DNA of 64,000 nucleotides from Hofstenia miamia. Lineage: Eukaryota; Xenacoelomorpha; Acoela; Hofsteniidae. Both the position numbers and the translations under genes were made by a program. The stretch covers positions 44,449 to 108,448 of the forward strand of contig CABFPE010000162.1 in the NCBI GenBank assembly GCA_900660155.1, read 5' to 3'. Shown here in pieces: positions 12,460-23,325 of the stretch. The notes beneath the pieces were generated by a model. The model was not told where the DNA came from. It did no database searches and was given only the letters and a program-made list of their open reading frames with translations. The first letter of the stretch is position 1, and the number at the start of each line of letters is the position of its first letter.

Positions 12460-13297
12460 TGAAGATGAAGGTGCCATAGTAGTTAGAAATCCCATTATCC
12501 TCTGTATGTCCTTCTTATAATTAGCTTTTCTATTTTCCAAATCATCTCTCTAGCATTGTCCTTCATACATATTCTCAATTCCATGATCCATTTTCCCAAA
12601 AAAATATTTTTTTCTTTTTAGATTGTCACATTTATTCCCTGTTAATGCAGAGTCCTGCTTTTTCCATTATAGTTAGGGTTCTCTCCAATTTTTGCAAATG
12701 TTCTGGTATTGTGTCACTCATTACTATTATGTCATCAATGTATGCATTGACTCTGTCTTCCATTCTGTGTGTTTTAATTTTTAGCACCTTCATGAAAAAT
12801 TGCTGGTGCATTGCATAGCCCAAAGGCCATATAGATCCATTCATAAAAACCATACAGTGTTATAAATGCAGTTTTTTCAATGCCATCTTCTTCAATTCTC
12901 ACCTGCCAGTACATCCTACACAAGTCTAATGTTGTAAAGTACTTGTGTTTGCTTGCCTCATAAAGAATATCCTCTATTTTTGGGAGAGGATATGAATCTT
13001 TCTTTATGATTTTTTTAGTTTATAAAAGACTATACGTAGGCGGTATTTATTTCCCTGCTTTACAAATATTGTTGGTGCCACATACAGATTTTCACTCATG
13101 AAGATGATCTTGTTGTTGATTAATTCATCTAGTATGTGGTTGTACTCATCCTTCATTTGTTCAGGTACTTTTCTAACTGGGAGTTTATTCATTGTTGTGA
13201 CTATCTTATGCTTCTTGCCTATTGCTATTGCATAGTTGAATATATGTTTGTGTCTTTCCAACATCCCTTTCAGTTGTAGCATTTCATTCTCCTTCAA
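12460..13297 (-). pseudogene. Element C: reverse transcriptase part of pol
   Basis: RT blocks: HKIVTTMNKLPVRKVPEQMK, the MYWQV and FMNGSIWPLGYA area, and AYIDDIIVMSDTIPEHLQKL with the YIDD centre. Fossil copy. Confidence 0.85.
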
Positions 13298-13299
13298 AT

Positions 13300-13790
13300 G
13301 CAGATAGTCCTCATCTTTTATCTCTGGTATTCTGTATTCACCCTTGAATCAGTCTTTGGGAGTGCTTGTGACTTCAATGGTGTTCATCCACTCACCCTTG
13401 AGTTGGCCATTCAGAGTAATTTTTGTTTCCATTTGCAAGTCCTTGAATTGACTGTGCAAATTTTCCACTCCATTGTCGTCATCTATTGATTTCCAAATGA
13501 GCCTGATGTTAGATTTAATGTATTTTCCATATATCCTTATATGCAATTTCTTTAAATCGACATTTTGGTACATTGAGTTAAGTGTCTAAGCCTTCTTATT
13601 TGAAACCCAGCTTTGTCATGCATTCATCTGTAATTATCAAAGTTGCTGCTCCTGTGTTGATAGTTGCCTTAATCATTAAGCCAATAATCATTATCATTAT
13701 TGTGTTTATTGTGTCTAATTTTGTCAGGATAATTATCAATGCGTGGTTTTTAAGAGTCAGCACTTTGACTAGTTTTCCGACTCCTCACTC
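13300..13790 (-). pseudogene. Element C: protease and protease-RT linker
   Basis: The right part retains the start of the retropepsin, with a TGAATLIITDECMTKLGF-like stretch. The linker has QFKDLQ, GQLKGEW and STPKD words at short intervals. These LKG words recur downstream of integrase in the same elements. Fossil copy. Confidence 0.6.
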
Positions 13791-13849
13791 GTCTGTAGTA
13801 CTTCATTTGTTTTGTTTTCTGATTCCAATAAATCCTCATCTTTGTAATA

Positions 13850-15430
13850 GGCTTCTTCTTCTCCAATCATGTTTATGTGTTTGGTGCAGTCCTGTTTCTT
13901 GTGGCCTTTCGTCCACATTCATAGCATTTCACATCTTTTTCTCATAATTTCTTTATTTTCCGTCTTTTACTTTTATTTTTATGATCTTCTCTGGTTTGTC
14001 TGTGTCATAAGGTTTAGTTGTAAATGACAGCTTCAAGTTGTTTCTCCATGTTGGCAATTCTCTGTGCAAGGCAACTTTTTTGTTTATTCATGCATTATTT
14101 TCAAACATGGCCTGAATGTCATCTGCTTTTCAGATCATCTTTTCTAATTTGTTGTTGACATTGCATTTAATCTCAAACTGTTCCCTGATATTTTCTGGCA
14201 TTCCTTTACATATATGGGAGAACAGGTCATACTTAGAATATCTGTTCTCTCTTGAGCTTAGCATTACTAACTGCTCAACTTGTTGAATACAGTTCTGTAT
14301 ATTGTTGCTCTTTTTCATTTTTGTTGTGTTTAGGATGATTTGATATTGATTTTTGAAGCTTTCATTTTCATAATAGTTTATGAAATCGCCAATATTAGAG
14401 GCTGTTCCAGTCAGGTACAATGGGAACCTTGCTGCTGCTGCCTGCTGGCTTACCTTTCTTTCTGCCATTGTTTTCTTGAACATTTGCAGCAATTTGGGGA
14501 ATGCTGGACTGTATCAATCTACCTTTCCATTGAAGTTTGGTAGTATTGTTAGCTATATTCTGGAGCAGTATCAAACTTTTATACTTAGGTTTATTATGCC
14601 TCAGTGTTTTGTCCTCACCTTGTAGATGAGTACTTACTGCTTTTGTGATTTCATTGATAATTTTCTCTTTGTCTGCTTCTATTTCTTCATCTGATTCTTC
14701 ATCTATTATTCTTCTATTTACCATTATCAGTGTCACTTGCAGTTCACACTCTTTTCTCACTGTAAATTCCATTTTGTGCGTTTGTATATTTCCCCAACAT
14801 TCCTCTTTGTTTAATTGCAGTCGACTTAATTTATCTTTTAATTGTGCTGATTCTTCTGATTGTATATCTTTGTCCTCTACTAGCTGTTTATTGTTTTGTC
14901 TCCAATAGCTGATTCTTTTCTTGAAATTGCTGGTTTTGTTCAAGGAATCTTTTGTTAGATTCTGCTAATTGGTGGAATAATGTTTTGATTTCATTTTGGA
15001 ATAGCTCATTCTGTCAATCTAGTCTCACTTCCATCTCTACCCTCATGTCTTTTATCGTGGTTTCACTCTGCTGCTCCATCTGATTTGTCTCTTCTTTTTA
15101 GTATTTCAAATAATTCTGGGGTACCTGGTTCTGAGGGTGATGGTTCCATTTGTGCCTCTGGGACAGGGGTTGACTCACTGTTCCTTGGGTATGATGATGA
15201 TCTAATGACTCTGGGGTATCTGTTCTGGGTGCTGTTTTCTTAATGCTTCCTCTTTTTCCTTTTGTCATTTTTCCTTCTAGTTTGTTGTGGCGCTCCTTCT
15301 GATTACAATGCCAGGATCCTTGTTAAGGTGCACTAGTTTAGGTTTAGGTAATTTCTTTGGTGACTCTTCTTCTTCAATGTTATTGTCTTGCTGCTTTAAA
15401 TTACACTTTTTGTAGACCATGATATTTTGT
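13850..15430 (-). pseudogene. Element C: gag part
   Basis: The N-terminal half is a coiled coil (ESAQLKDKLSRLQLNKEE; about 14640-15000), followed by an acidic DEESDEEIEADKEKIINEIT block. The capsid-like part (about 14130-14540) contains MLQMFKKTMAERKVSQQAAA, then SKYDLFSHICKGMPENIREQ. The nucleocapsid area is weak. Fossil copy. Confidence 0.75.
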
Positions 15431-15439
15431 AGACATTGA

Positions 15440-15817
15440 TATTAAGTAATCAAACAGTAATAAGGAAGAATGTGATTTAAAACTCCAAAGAATTTCTTTT
15501 ATCAAATGCTTACATTGATTTTATTGTATTTATAGCAATTCTAGAAAAGTAGCCATTGATTTAAATTTCAAACTGATCCTTTGCCAATGGTGGCTAAAAA
15601 TAAGGCAAGTGCATTTCACTCCCTTCATTTTGGCAAAACTAATATTATCAACTGATACTAATCTCTTTATTTTGACACATGTTGTTTCTTAGTTGCATTA
15701 TACAAATCAATCTATGTAATAATATTTTTTTACAATTATTTTCTTAATTTTAATAAATCCTTCAATCTTATTTCAATTTCATCAATGATTAGCAGGTTAG
15801 TTGTTTGAATGATGCTA
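15440..15817 (-). mobile_element. Partial LTR of element C
   Basis: Matches the last third (plus-strand reading) of the LTR at 6644-7770: AATAATCAAAC near the start, TTGTTTCTTAGTTGCAT in the middle and GAATGATGCTA at the end. Only this part of C's 5' LTR is seen. Confidence 0.7.
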
Positions 15818-15993
15818 AACTGCAATCCAATTGTAAATGTTTCATTTCTTTTGTAGGGTTCAACATCTTCTTGGTTAGTAATTCTTCCAACAGCAGTATG
15901 GTTACTTGTAAAACAATACTTGTACACAAAATTAAATAGATTGGACTTTCCTCTGACAGCAGTATAGTTAATTTTGAAATCATATGTGTAATC
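15818..15993 (-). pseudogene. Possible host exon remnant cut by an LTR
   Basis: On the minus strand an open stretch reads like real protein (SDYTYDFKINYTAVRGKSNL, then YKYCFTSNHTAVGRI and VEPYKRNETFTIGL). It begins just after a CACCACAG that could be a splice acceptor and runs into the LTR at 15817. No family was recognised. It could be chance, so confidence is low. Confidence 0.25.
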
Positions 15994-16280
15994 AGAGTTC
16001 TGTGGTGGTCGTCATGTGGCATCAGTGAGAAATCAGCATGCATTCATGCTAATCTATCTATTGAAGATGTGGAGTTGATGCATTAACTTAATAAATATTT
16101 TTGATTGGAATAATGTTTCACTAATGTTGATTTAGTGACATAAAGGCGTTGCATTGACATTGCACAAACATTGAATTTCAAACAAACTGGTTGCTTGCAC
16201 ATGTTCATTACTATCACATGCAACATTGCAAGAACATTGAATTTGCAACTTCACTAATGACTCAAAAACATATGCGTTAA

Positions 16281-16497
16281 CACTAGAAGTACCATTACTT
16301 CTTGAGATTCATTTTACATGTAGCATTTCAATTCAAAAAATTATGTAATAGAATGAAAAAAATTTTGCTTGTTGAACTTCAAAGAGATGATCAATAATTT
16401 TGGAGGTGTATATGCCTGCTGTTATTTTAATGAATGCATACACAAGTAAACAAAATTTTAATTTGAATCAATTTTGACACATTTGGTACTTCTAGTG
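16281..16497. mobile_element. piggyBac-type MITE
   Basis: 217-base non-autonomous element. Its ends are a perfect 14-base inverted repeat, CACTAGAAGTACCA and TGGTACTTCTAGTG. It is flanked on both sides by TTAA (16277-16280 and 16498-16501), the target site specific to piggyBac. The interior is AT-rich without coding capacity. Its ends differ from those of the piggyBac at 29111, so that element is not its direct parent. Confidence 0.88.
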
Positions 16498-16501
16498 TTA
16501 A

Positions 16502-17625
16502 TGTCTTTTAAAAAATTATAATAGCTTAGTAGTAGTTAATTCATTAAACAACAATAAGCAATATTAGCATAAAATTATAATAGAAAACTTTGAATTGCAG
16601 AGACTAACCATTTGCCACAGATGAATATCACAATACATGAACTAAATAAAAACGCATAATAAAGTATACATGCTTTTAAGAAATATTAATTACTAACTCA
16701 GAACTCCTAAAACTAAAATTTCATAACATTAAATAAGATGAAATTATTTATATACTAAGCATATTAATTTGCCTTAGAAACATGCTATATATTCATTAGC
16801 AATTTGGTAATAATTTTGTCTAATATAAATTTAAATTAAAAGTCTTGATTTTGAATAGAATTTTAAATAATTTTTTTGAATATACATAAAAATATAAAGT
16901 AAAAGATAGTTTGGTGAATTTTAGGACAACATTGGTTAGTGATGACCATATGCATAAATTATTCTTACATTTCTTTGATTATGTGCTATTAAAATTATAT
17001 ATAATTTGAATTTTTGCTTTTTGGATAAGTTGACATAGAATAATATAATTTTTTGGTATTCATATACTTAGCACCAAATATAAGTATAATTACATACATA
17101 CTTGCATTCTTTAGCTGTTGTTAAATACTACTTATATTTGGTTGAATTTCAGTCCAAATGCAAATTGTAACGTGCTTATTTCATATTGTCAAATAGTTAC
17201 AACCAAAAATATTTATTGGATATTATCCAATGCTACAAAATAAATTAATTCCTCCTACCAATATACCCTACCCTAATAAAAGTAAAAAGTAAACAGGGTA
17301 TCTTGTTAGGGGCGAGTGGCAGTCTCATTCAACCTGATACAGATAATGAAATAAAATAATCTAATTCAGTGCTTTCCTCATCTCATGCAATTTTGGGTGA
17401 TAACAATAATATTACTTAATTTTCAGTATAAATGAATAACAGTGCAAAAAACATAGTCATACACCTAGCCCTAGTTAAGGGAAAGCCATTCCAACTTGTC
17501 TGTTGAATGGGTATTCTTTAACATGCAAGTGAAAAATTTGATGCAATTTTAGATAAATAACAGTCAAAAAGAACAATGAGTAAATTACTTTACTTAGTAT
17601 AAAGCTAACTGAAATTGTAAAAACA
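16502..17625. other. AT-rich stretch, no gene seen
   Basis: No convincing coding frame. A 12-base inverted repeat (CCAAATATAAGT near 17073 and ACTTATATTTGG near 17131) could form a hairpin or be a worn MITE end. Confidence 0.6.
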
Positions 17626-17628
17626 ATA

Positions 17629-17661
<33 letters not shown>
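17626..17661. repeat. TA microsatellite
   Basis: About 36 bases of TA repeats with one interruption. Confidence 0.95.
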
Positions 17662-17662
<1 letters not shown>

Positions 17663-17684
17663 CAAAGTTAACTGGTATTGATAA

Positions 17685-17929
17685 TGTAACATCGCTGGTA
17701 GTTGTTGCTATTTATCAGCCAGACCTCGCGCTTTTCTTGTTAGTGACTGGTATTTGTAAATATTGTAAATAACTTGTATATATAGAGCAATGCATTTTGT
17801 AAATAGAAATAGTTTGAACTGTATTCTCTTTGTGTTCACTAGAATCACACCCCAGTGATTCTACAATAAATAAAAACATACTGTCAAAAGTATAAGTAAA
17901 TACACAGCAGGTATATATTGGTGTCTGCA
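17685..17929 (+). mobile_element. LTR-like unit (candidate short solo LTR)
   Basis: About 245 bases starting TGTAACATCGCTGG and ending GTGTCTGCA. Inside are a TATATATAG box (about 17775), then a 9-base stem-loop and an AATAAA signal (about 17868), in the order expected of an LTR. Its sequence is not that of the 1.1-kb Gypsy LTRs. No target duplication was found, so this is tentative. Confidence 0.35.
17840..17863. other. Perfect 9-bp stem-loop before AATAAA
   Basis: TAGAATCAC, a 6-base loop, then GTGATTCTA, followed closely by AATAAATAAAAA. It could be an RNA 3'-end structure in the LTR-like unit. It does not match the histone stem-loop. Confidence 0.6.
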
Positions 17930-18417
17930 AATCACATTTACTGCAAATTTAAATTGAGCAGAAATTTAAATAAAATTGCCAAATTGCAAGTATACTAAAT
18001 TCAAATAATTAAGAATGAAATTGATAGCAATTGAATAAGTAAAAGTTGATTGAATGCAGTTGTGACACAATATATATATATTTTTTTTTTCACTCCTAAA
18101 TTTGACTGAAAGAGATTGCATTTGACACAATATTCATTTTCACAAAGTGTATATTCCAATTTTATATAAATTTTTAACATATTTAATTTGGCGCAACAAT
18201 CCAAAAATATTAAAGATATATAATGTCTAATATTGTCAAAATAAGCGTATATTTTTCTAAAAAAATTCCAAAAATATTTGGTCAAAATTTCTAGTAGTTA
18301 TGAAATCATCATAACAGATGTATTCAAGACTTAAAATCCAAGAAATACAAGTGCCAATAAATATTTAATACACCATTTTGAAAAAACAAATATTTATAAC
18401 CAATATATTAGTGATTA
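17930..18417. other. AT-rich stretch, no gene seen
   Basis: Contains a short TA/T run near 18071-18090. No supported coding frame. Confidence 0.5.
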
Positions 18418-18867
18418 TTAAACAAATGTCATTTCTTTGATTGGAATTAGATTTTTACATCTGCCATTCATGCGGAATTTATTTTCTTTGAAGGAATAAT
18501 AACTTATTTGTTCTTGATTTGAATTTCTCCATGTTTCCACTCTAACAAGAATGCTTTCAACAAACAATGCAAAATGTGTGTGCCAATTGCAACAAAATTT
18601 AGCCTTTTTAATATATCCAAAATTAAATCCTACGTCCTTTTTAAAAATATCTATGTTCCCAGAATTGGCGTTATTTCCATTATTGTCCAATTTGAACTCT
18701 AATTTTTGAGAAGCATTGTTTTCATAGGTAATTTTAGCGTGGTAATGTGTATTTTCATAATGACATTCCAGAGGAGTCATAACAGTTGTATAGTATCTCC
18801 ATTCTAAATCCTCAGACATGATTAATATAAGCTGAATACTGAATATGAATAAATCTTTTAAGAGCAT
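18418..18867 (-). CDS. Hypothetical 149-residue protein, possibly secreted
   Basis: Complete frame from ATG to TAA in a region free of recognised transposons. The N-terminus (MLLKDLFIFSIQLILIMS) is hydrophobic with an early lysine, like a signal peptide. The rest is soluble and rich in Asn, aromatic and charged residues, with four cysteines (LECHYEN, FCCNW, GRCKN). It alternates strand-like segments such as HYHAKITYENN and KLEFKLDNN, suggesting a small beta-rich extracellular domain. A second Met (MSEDLEW) could be the start if the hydrophobic part is not translated. No family was recognised. It is the only long complete frame here not explained by a mobile element, but no splice or expression evidence is available. 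Confidence 0.45.
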   Translation of the reverse strand: MLLKDLFIFSIQLILIMSEDLEWRYYTTVMTPLECHYENTHYHAKITYENNASQKLEFKLDNNGNNANSGNIDIFKKDVGFNFGYIKKAKFCCNWHTHFALFVESILVRVETWRNSNQEQISYYSFKENKFRMNGRCKNLIPIKEMTFV

Positions 18868-19884
18868 AGTTGGTGCCTAAAATTTTATAACTAGTTTCAT
18901 TATTGGATTATCATAAGGAAGTTCTAAATTTTTTCACCTTTATAAATACAAAAATTTCCAATGTTGCTTGTTAGATTTATGCAGCTCTAACTTGTATATA
19001 TAGGGTCATTCAAAAAGAGTTATTCTTGTAGTTAGCTGCTCTTCAACAGTTAGTCAAATTGTGCTGGTAAAATATATCTACTCTACATTTATATTTTCAT
19101 ACAGTAGGCCTGAAAATTCTTCTGAAAAGTTAATATGCAGATTATCAGTTATGATCAATGATTTGTTCAGGAACAATTCTCAAAGTTCAAAGTTAATTTT
19201 AGTTATTAAAATTTTAAGCTGTGCTTGCATATCAAAATCAACAGAGCATTTAACATGTTGTTGCAGAATTGGCACAAAACACCAAAGAAAAAATAAAAAT
19301 AAGAAAAATAAAGAGTAATTAAGTTATTTATTGATTATTTTTAATTAGCACCTATTTAAAATTGCAATTTTGTACAACTAAGAACTCATTACATAATTAG
19401 TATCTCCTAACAACAAGCATTTTACAAAATTTAAGTGACAAAAAGATAAGATTAAAACAATTTAACATATCAGAAATACTACCAGAGACAAGAACATGTT
19501 AATTGTTTGCAAATTTCAATATAAATATAGCATTAAGAGTTTTTTACAGTTTAGCTATCCTATTAATCTGTTCACCCTTATAACTAAGGTGAAATTCTGT
19601 ACTCTCAATTATGCTTGACTTAACTGTTTCAAATTTACAATCATCAGTAGTACAAACAGCTAAATGTTTGGTTCCCTTTGCATATTACTTAACTTATCTA
19701 TAATTTGTCAGCAAGTAATGCTAGGCATTATTGCATTTAGGTGTATTTAACAAGGGCTGTTGAATCAAATGGCTTCACTCCAACACATTGTTGTGATAGC
19801 AGATAAATTGCTTCAATGCTTTCCCACTATAACATCAGCAGTTAAATTGTTAACCTTGAATACATAGATTTATCATATGAATCA
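18868..19884. other. Intergenic stretch, nothing firm
   Basis: AT-rich. A TATATATA run followed by GGGTCATTCAAAAAG near 19003 recalls a mariner end, but no partner end was found. A plus frame of 85 residues at 19061-19318 has low complexity and no recognised motif. Confidence 0.5.
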
Positions 19885-20005
19885 TTCCCTACAGAACAGT
19901 GAAAAACAAATCTAAATATGACCCAGAAATATGGGATATTAATTCATTAACTGAATTTAAATTAAAAAATGAAAAGAACAACAGGCAACAGCAGGTCCCC
20001 ACTGA
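19885..20005 (+). pseudogene. Gypsy fragment: YDPEIWD block of the extra 3' region
   Basis: A short plus-strand piece reads KYDPEIWDINSLTEFKLKNE, clearly the conserved block that follows integrase in the neighbouring elements. Isolated fossil. Confidence 0.75.
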
Positions 20006-20094
20006 AGAGCAATGGCAAACTAGCCTTTCTCAAATTTATTACAAAATGCAAAATGCTATAAATCAATAGCTAGCTAAGTCAACTATAGAAAAAC

Positions 20095-20345
20095 ACTACT
20101 TGTCTTTTGATAGTTGTTCCAAGTAGATGTGGACTATTTATTTCGGTTGTGTGGCTATTATCTTTTCCAGACGTGCTCTCTGTGTTGGGAATCATTGACT
20201 ATTATGTAAAAACATGTTTTGATTTATTAATATGTCTTTGATTACATTTCTTACTGCTGTTGTGATAAATCGCCCATTGAATGTTTTCTCTGAGTTGCAT
20301 TATTCTAAGGTGGCCTTTTTCATGTATCTGCTTTCATATAAATTT
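20095..20345 (-). pseudogene. Gypsy fragment: integrase
   Basis: The minus-strand piece matches the integrase of element C at about 11100-11340: the CTTTTGATAATTG area, the CTCTCTGTGTTGGGAA area and GGTGGCCTTTTTCATGTAT. It lies in the opposite sense to its neighbour at 19885. Isolated fossil. Confidence 0.75.
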
Positions 20346-20489
20346 CTTTTGACATAGTCTAGCATAATCCATCAAATGGTTATGTCCTACTACGAATAGT
20401 AAAAGAAGAAAGAAACATATGACTAAAAACAACCAAGTAACTTGCTTTATGAATTGTGCTCATTAAGACTTAAACATCTAGATACAAAA

Positions 20490-22441
20490 AATTCTAAAAG
20501 CAAGTGCTTGCTAATTAACTGATTTGACAAAACATTGAGGGCAAAATTGCTTCTCAATATTTTTTCCAACTAGGCAGAAGTGTCTAGTTAATTCAAAAAA
20601 TCAAATCAACAGGTAGTAATTTTGATTAGGAATATAAATAGCATTGAAATGGTGGAAAAATTGCTGAAGTATATTCTTTCGATACTTTATTTTACTTTAT
20701 TACAACCTAAAGGTTTGTGTTGAGCAGTGGTCAGGATACCATGAAGATTCTAAGTTCTTCACACTGATCACAAAATGCACTTAGGTTAGGTGCATGACTT
20801 TTAGTTTTTGATTACCCATTTAGCTGACTACCAATTGTATTCAAACATGTATTATTATTAAACTCAATAAACAGCTAGTTAGCCAAATTGTAAATTGCAG
20901 GTGAGGAGTTACTAAGTTATTGAATCGCCAAACTTTTCCTTTTTCGTTAACTAGTTAAGTTAATTGAATATTGATCATCACTGTTTAGGTGACGGAGCTG
21001 TGTGACGTTTCCTCTTCAGTTCTTCTGTGGGCCACTGCCCAAAGCCAATCTCCACAACACAGTTCCCCTCCTTCGTGAACAATGACTGAATCCACTGCAC
21101 CATCTCAGCTCAACTGGAACTAATTATGTGTACCTTACTTTACTCGGTGGATGCACTCAAGTAAAGTTGTAACTGACTTAAACTCAATTTTGTAAGTAAA
21201 GTGTTTGTTGTTTTCATTTAATAAAGCAACCAGGCATTGACACTAACTGCATTTACAAAATATTAAAATAGCCATTACCGTAAAATGGCTTTGTAAATTA
21301 ATTAATAGATTGCAGTTTCCTATACTTACATTTAATAACAATACATGTAAGGTCATTTATTCGGTCAATTATAGTCAAGTCTCCTACTATTAAGAATATA
21401 TATATATATATTCCATGGTTTTGACTATCCAGTTGTTTCAGGCATTAATTATTTCGTACATGTATAGATCGATAGTCAGACTAGGCAAGAATCAAAAAAC
21501 TCCTAACCGTAACATAAGTGCTGTTTCGTGACTGGCACAAAGACCCTTCAAATCAATCCCGTGATGGGATGCAGCCACTACTCGACACAACTTGCCTAGC
21601 TGCACATTTTATTAAATAATCAAACCAGATAAATGTAGAAGGAAAATAAAATAAACTCCGAAGAATTTATTGTTCATCAAATTTCTAATTAAGTTCAAAG
21701 CTATTTATTTAAAATTTCTAAAGTACCTGCTGATTTTGAATTTCAAATAATTCTTCTGCCAATATGGCTGTTCATACGTAAGCGTAATTTCGCTCATTGC
21801 AATTTGTCAAATGTTCCTTGATCAGCTAACAAGTTTCTCTTAATTTGAACAATATTGTAGCTTAGTTGCATCTTACAAAAATGAATAGAATCATTAACTA
21901 AATTTTACAATTTTATTTTTGAGTATCTTTAATCACTATAATAGTTCAACGTTAATCCTTTGTTTGTTGCAGCTATTATTTTTGGGATGATGCTACAAAA
22001 TGTAATTTATTTAATTATTCATTTTCTAGATCCAAATTGTTGACTATAATGGTACTGATAATGAGACAGTTTGTTGTATTAATTATATTACATTTAGGTT
22101 AGGAAGCTGATAATTATTTCTTAGTAACTTAAATTCTGATGGCTTTTGGTAATGGCAAAATTGCTAACTAATTATTAACAAAGCAATTATTGCCAAGTCT
22201 GATTGCAAAGACCTATAGCAATTATGTGTTAAATGAAAACACTATAAAATACATAACAAAAGAGTGTAAGTCAAATTGTGTCTATTCATTAGTAAGCATG
22301 CATAATTAACAATGTTGAGCTGATTGTTGGAGACAACTTGGATAACCTGGATTGCTGAATCTGTTGCTGATAAGGAGAGCAGCATTGGGCAGATGCCAAA
22401 CCATTTGGAGTACCATGGAGATACTTCACCAAAATAGTGAT
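20490..22441 (+). mobile_element. Old plus-sense LTR split by a solo LTR
   Basis: The left part (about 20490-20895) and right part (21998-22441) together follow the order of the family LTR: AACAGGTAGT, GTTGAGCAGTGGTC, CTTAGGTTAGGTGC, then TAGGTTAGGAAGCTG, then GGGCAGATGCC. The solo LTR at 20896-21997 lies between them. The right end is abutted by the LTR of element D. Confidence 0.7.
20896..21997 (-). mobile_element. Solo LTR (second LTR subfamily)
   Basis: 1102 bases; in plus reading it starts TGCAGGTGAGGAG and ends GATGATGCTACA. It is flanked by AAAT on both sides (20892-20895 and 21998-22001), a 4-base target duplication. No internal region remains, so it was reduced to one LTR by recombination. 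It belongs with the LTRs at 1-363, 26270-26942 and 57900-58996 (shared CACTGTTTAGGTGACG). Confidence 0.88.
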
Positions 22442-23325
22442 TGTAGCTTCATCCAAACAAACTAAAAACCTGAAAACGTCAAACTAAGATGAGAATAAGA
22501 TTGAAGAAATGATATTTAGCAATATTGTATTTAGATTCATTGTTATTATGCAACCAAGAAATAATATGTGTCAAAAACAAGAGATTAGTATTGGTTGATA
22601 ATAATACTTTTTGGCAAAACAAGGGGGCGAAATCACTTCCATTATTTTTAGCCGACATTTTGGCAGATGAGAAGTTTAAATTTGAATTGACAGGTACTTT
22701 TTTGAATTTACTATAAACAGTTTAAAAACATTGTAAGAAATTGATAAAGAATTTTATTTGGAATTCTTATTTTGTTCTACTATAATGGTTTGAATATTTA
22801 ATACAATGTTGAGCTAAATCAGTGGTGTTTAGCAGTGGTCTGCATCCATGATCAAGATCAATCCTAGGGTGTTTGTGCCAGACCATGAAAGTGCACTTAG
22901 GTTAGGTGTAGGGGTTTTTCTCTTGTTTAGCTGACTATCAATCATTCTCTACATGTATTAAAATAATTAGTCTTTGAAATACAGTTGGATGACCAAACCC
23001 AAGGTAATATATTATTACTATTTCATATCCAAATTAGTGACCCATAAACGACTGATAAAGTGACTGAACATGTAGTAATCTATAAATGTAGGTTAGGAAG
23101 CTGCTCAATCTTAACTAATTATTAAATGCCAATATACTTCAGTAATGGCTACATGTAACATTTACTAAGCAGCTAGTAACAAGTCAGGTTGCATGTTAAC
23201 AAAACACTTTACAAAATAGAGTCTAAGTCGAATTGTGTCTTGTATTGAGCATACACTGAGCTAGGATAGGGTACACATAAATTGTATTGCTGAGCTGAGA
23301 GGTGGAACTCAAGATCAGCTTTGAG
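22442..23325 (+). mobile_element. 5' LTR of element D (partial)
   Basis: Starts TGTAGCTTCATCC, the element-sense LTR start, and contains the family blocks GCCGACATTTTGGCAGA, GTTTAGCAGTGGTCTGC and GGATAGGGTACACATAA. It runs directly into gag. Confidence 0.8.

Larger units (their letters stand above)
7771..15430 (-). mobile_element. Fossil Ty3/Gypsy element C, body
   Basis: Second minus-strand copy, in tandem with A. Order from the right: gag, protease, RT, RNase H, integrase, then the full-length extra 3' region ending at the shared LTR. It is broken, with many breaks, and contains an assembly gap of 21 N (12064-12084). Its protein blocks differ clearly from those of A, so the two copies are not a recent duplication of each other. 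Confidence 0.9.

Noticed and set aside
17821-17880. Histone-type 3' stem-loop
   Set aside because: Stem and loop sequence differ from the histone consensus and no histone frame is near.
19003-19030. Mariner-like end (GGGTCATTCAAAAAG)
   Set aside because: No matching inverted end or TA duplication was found within the next kilobase.
22525-22716. 63-residue plus frame
   Set aside because: It falls wholly inside the LTR of element D and has no counterpart kept open in other LTRs.
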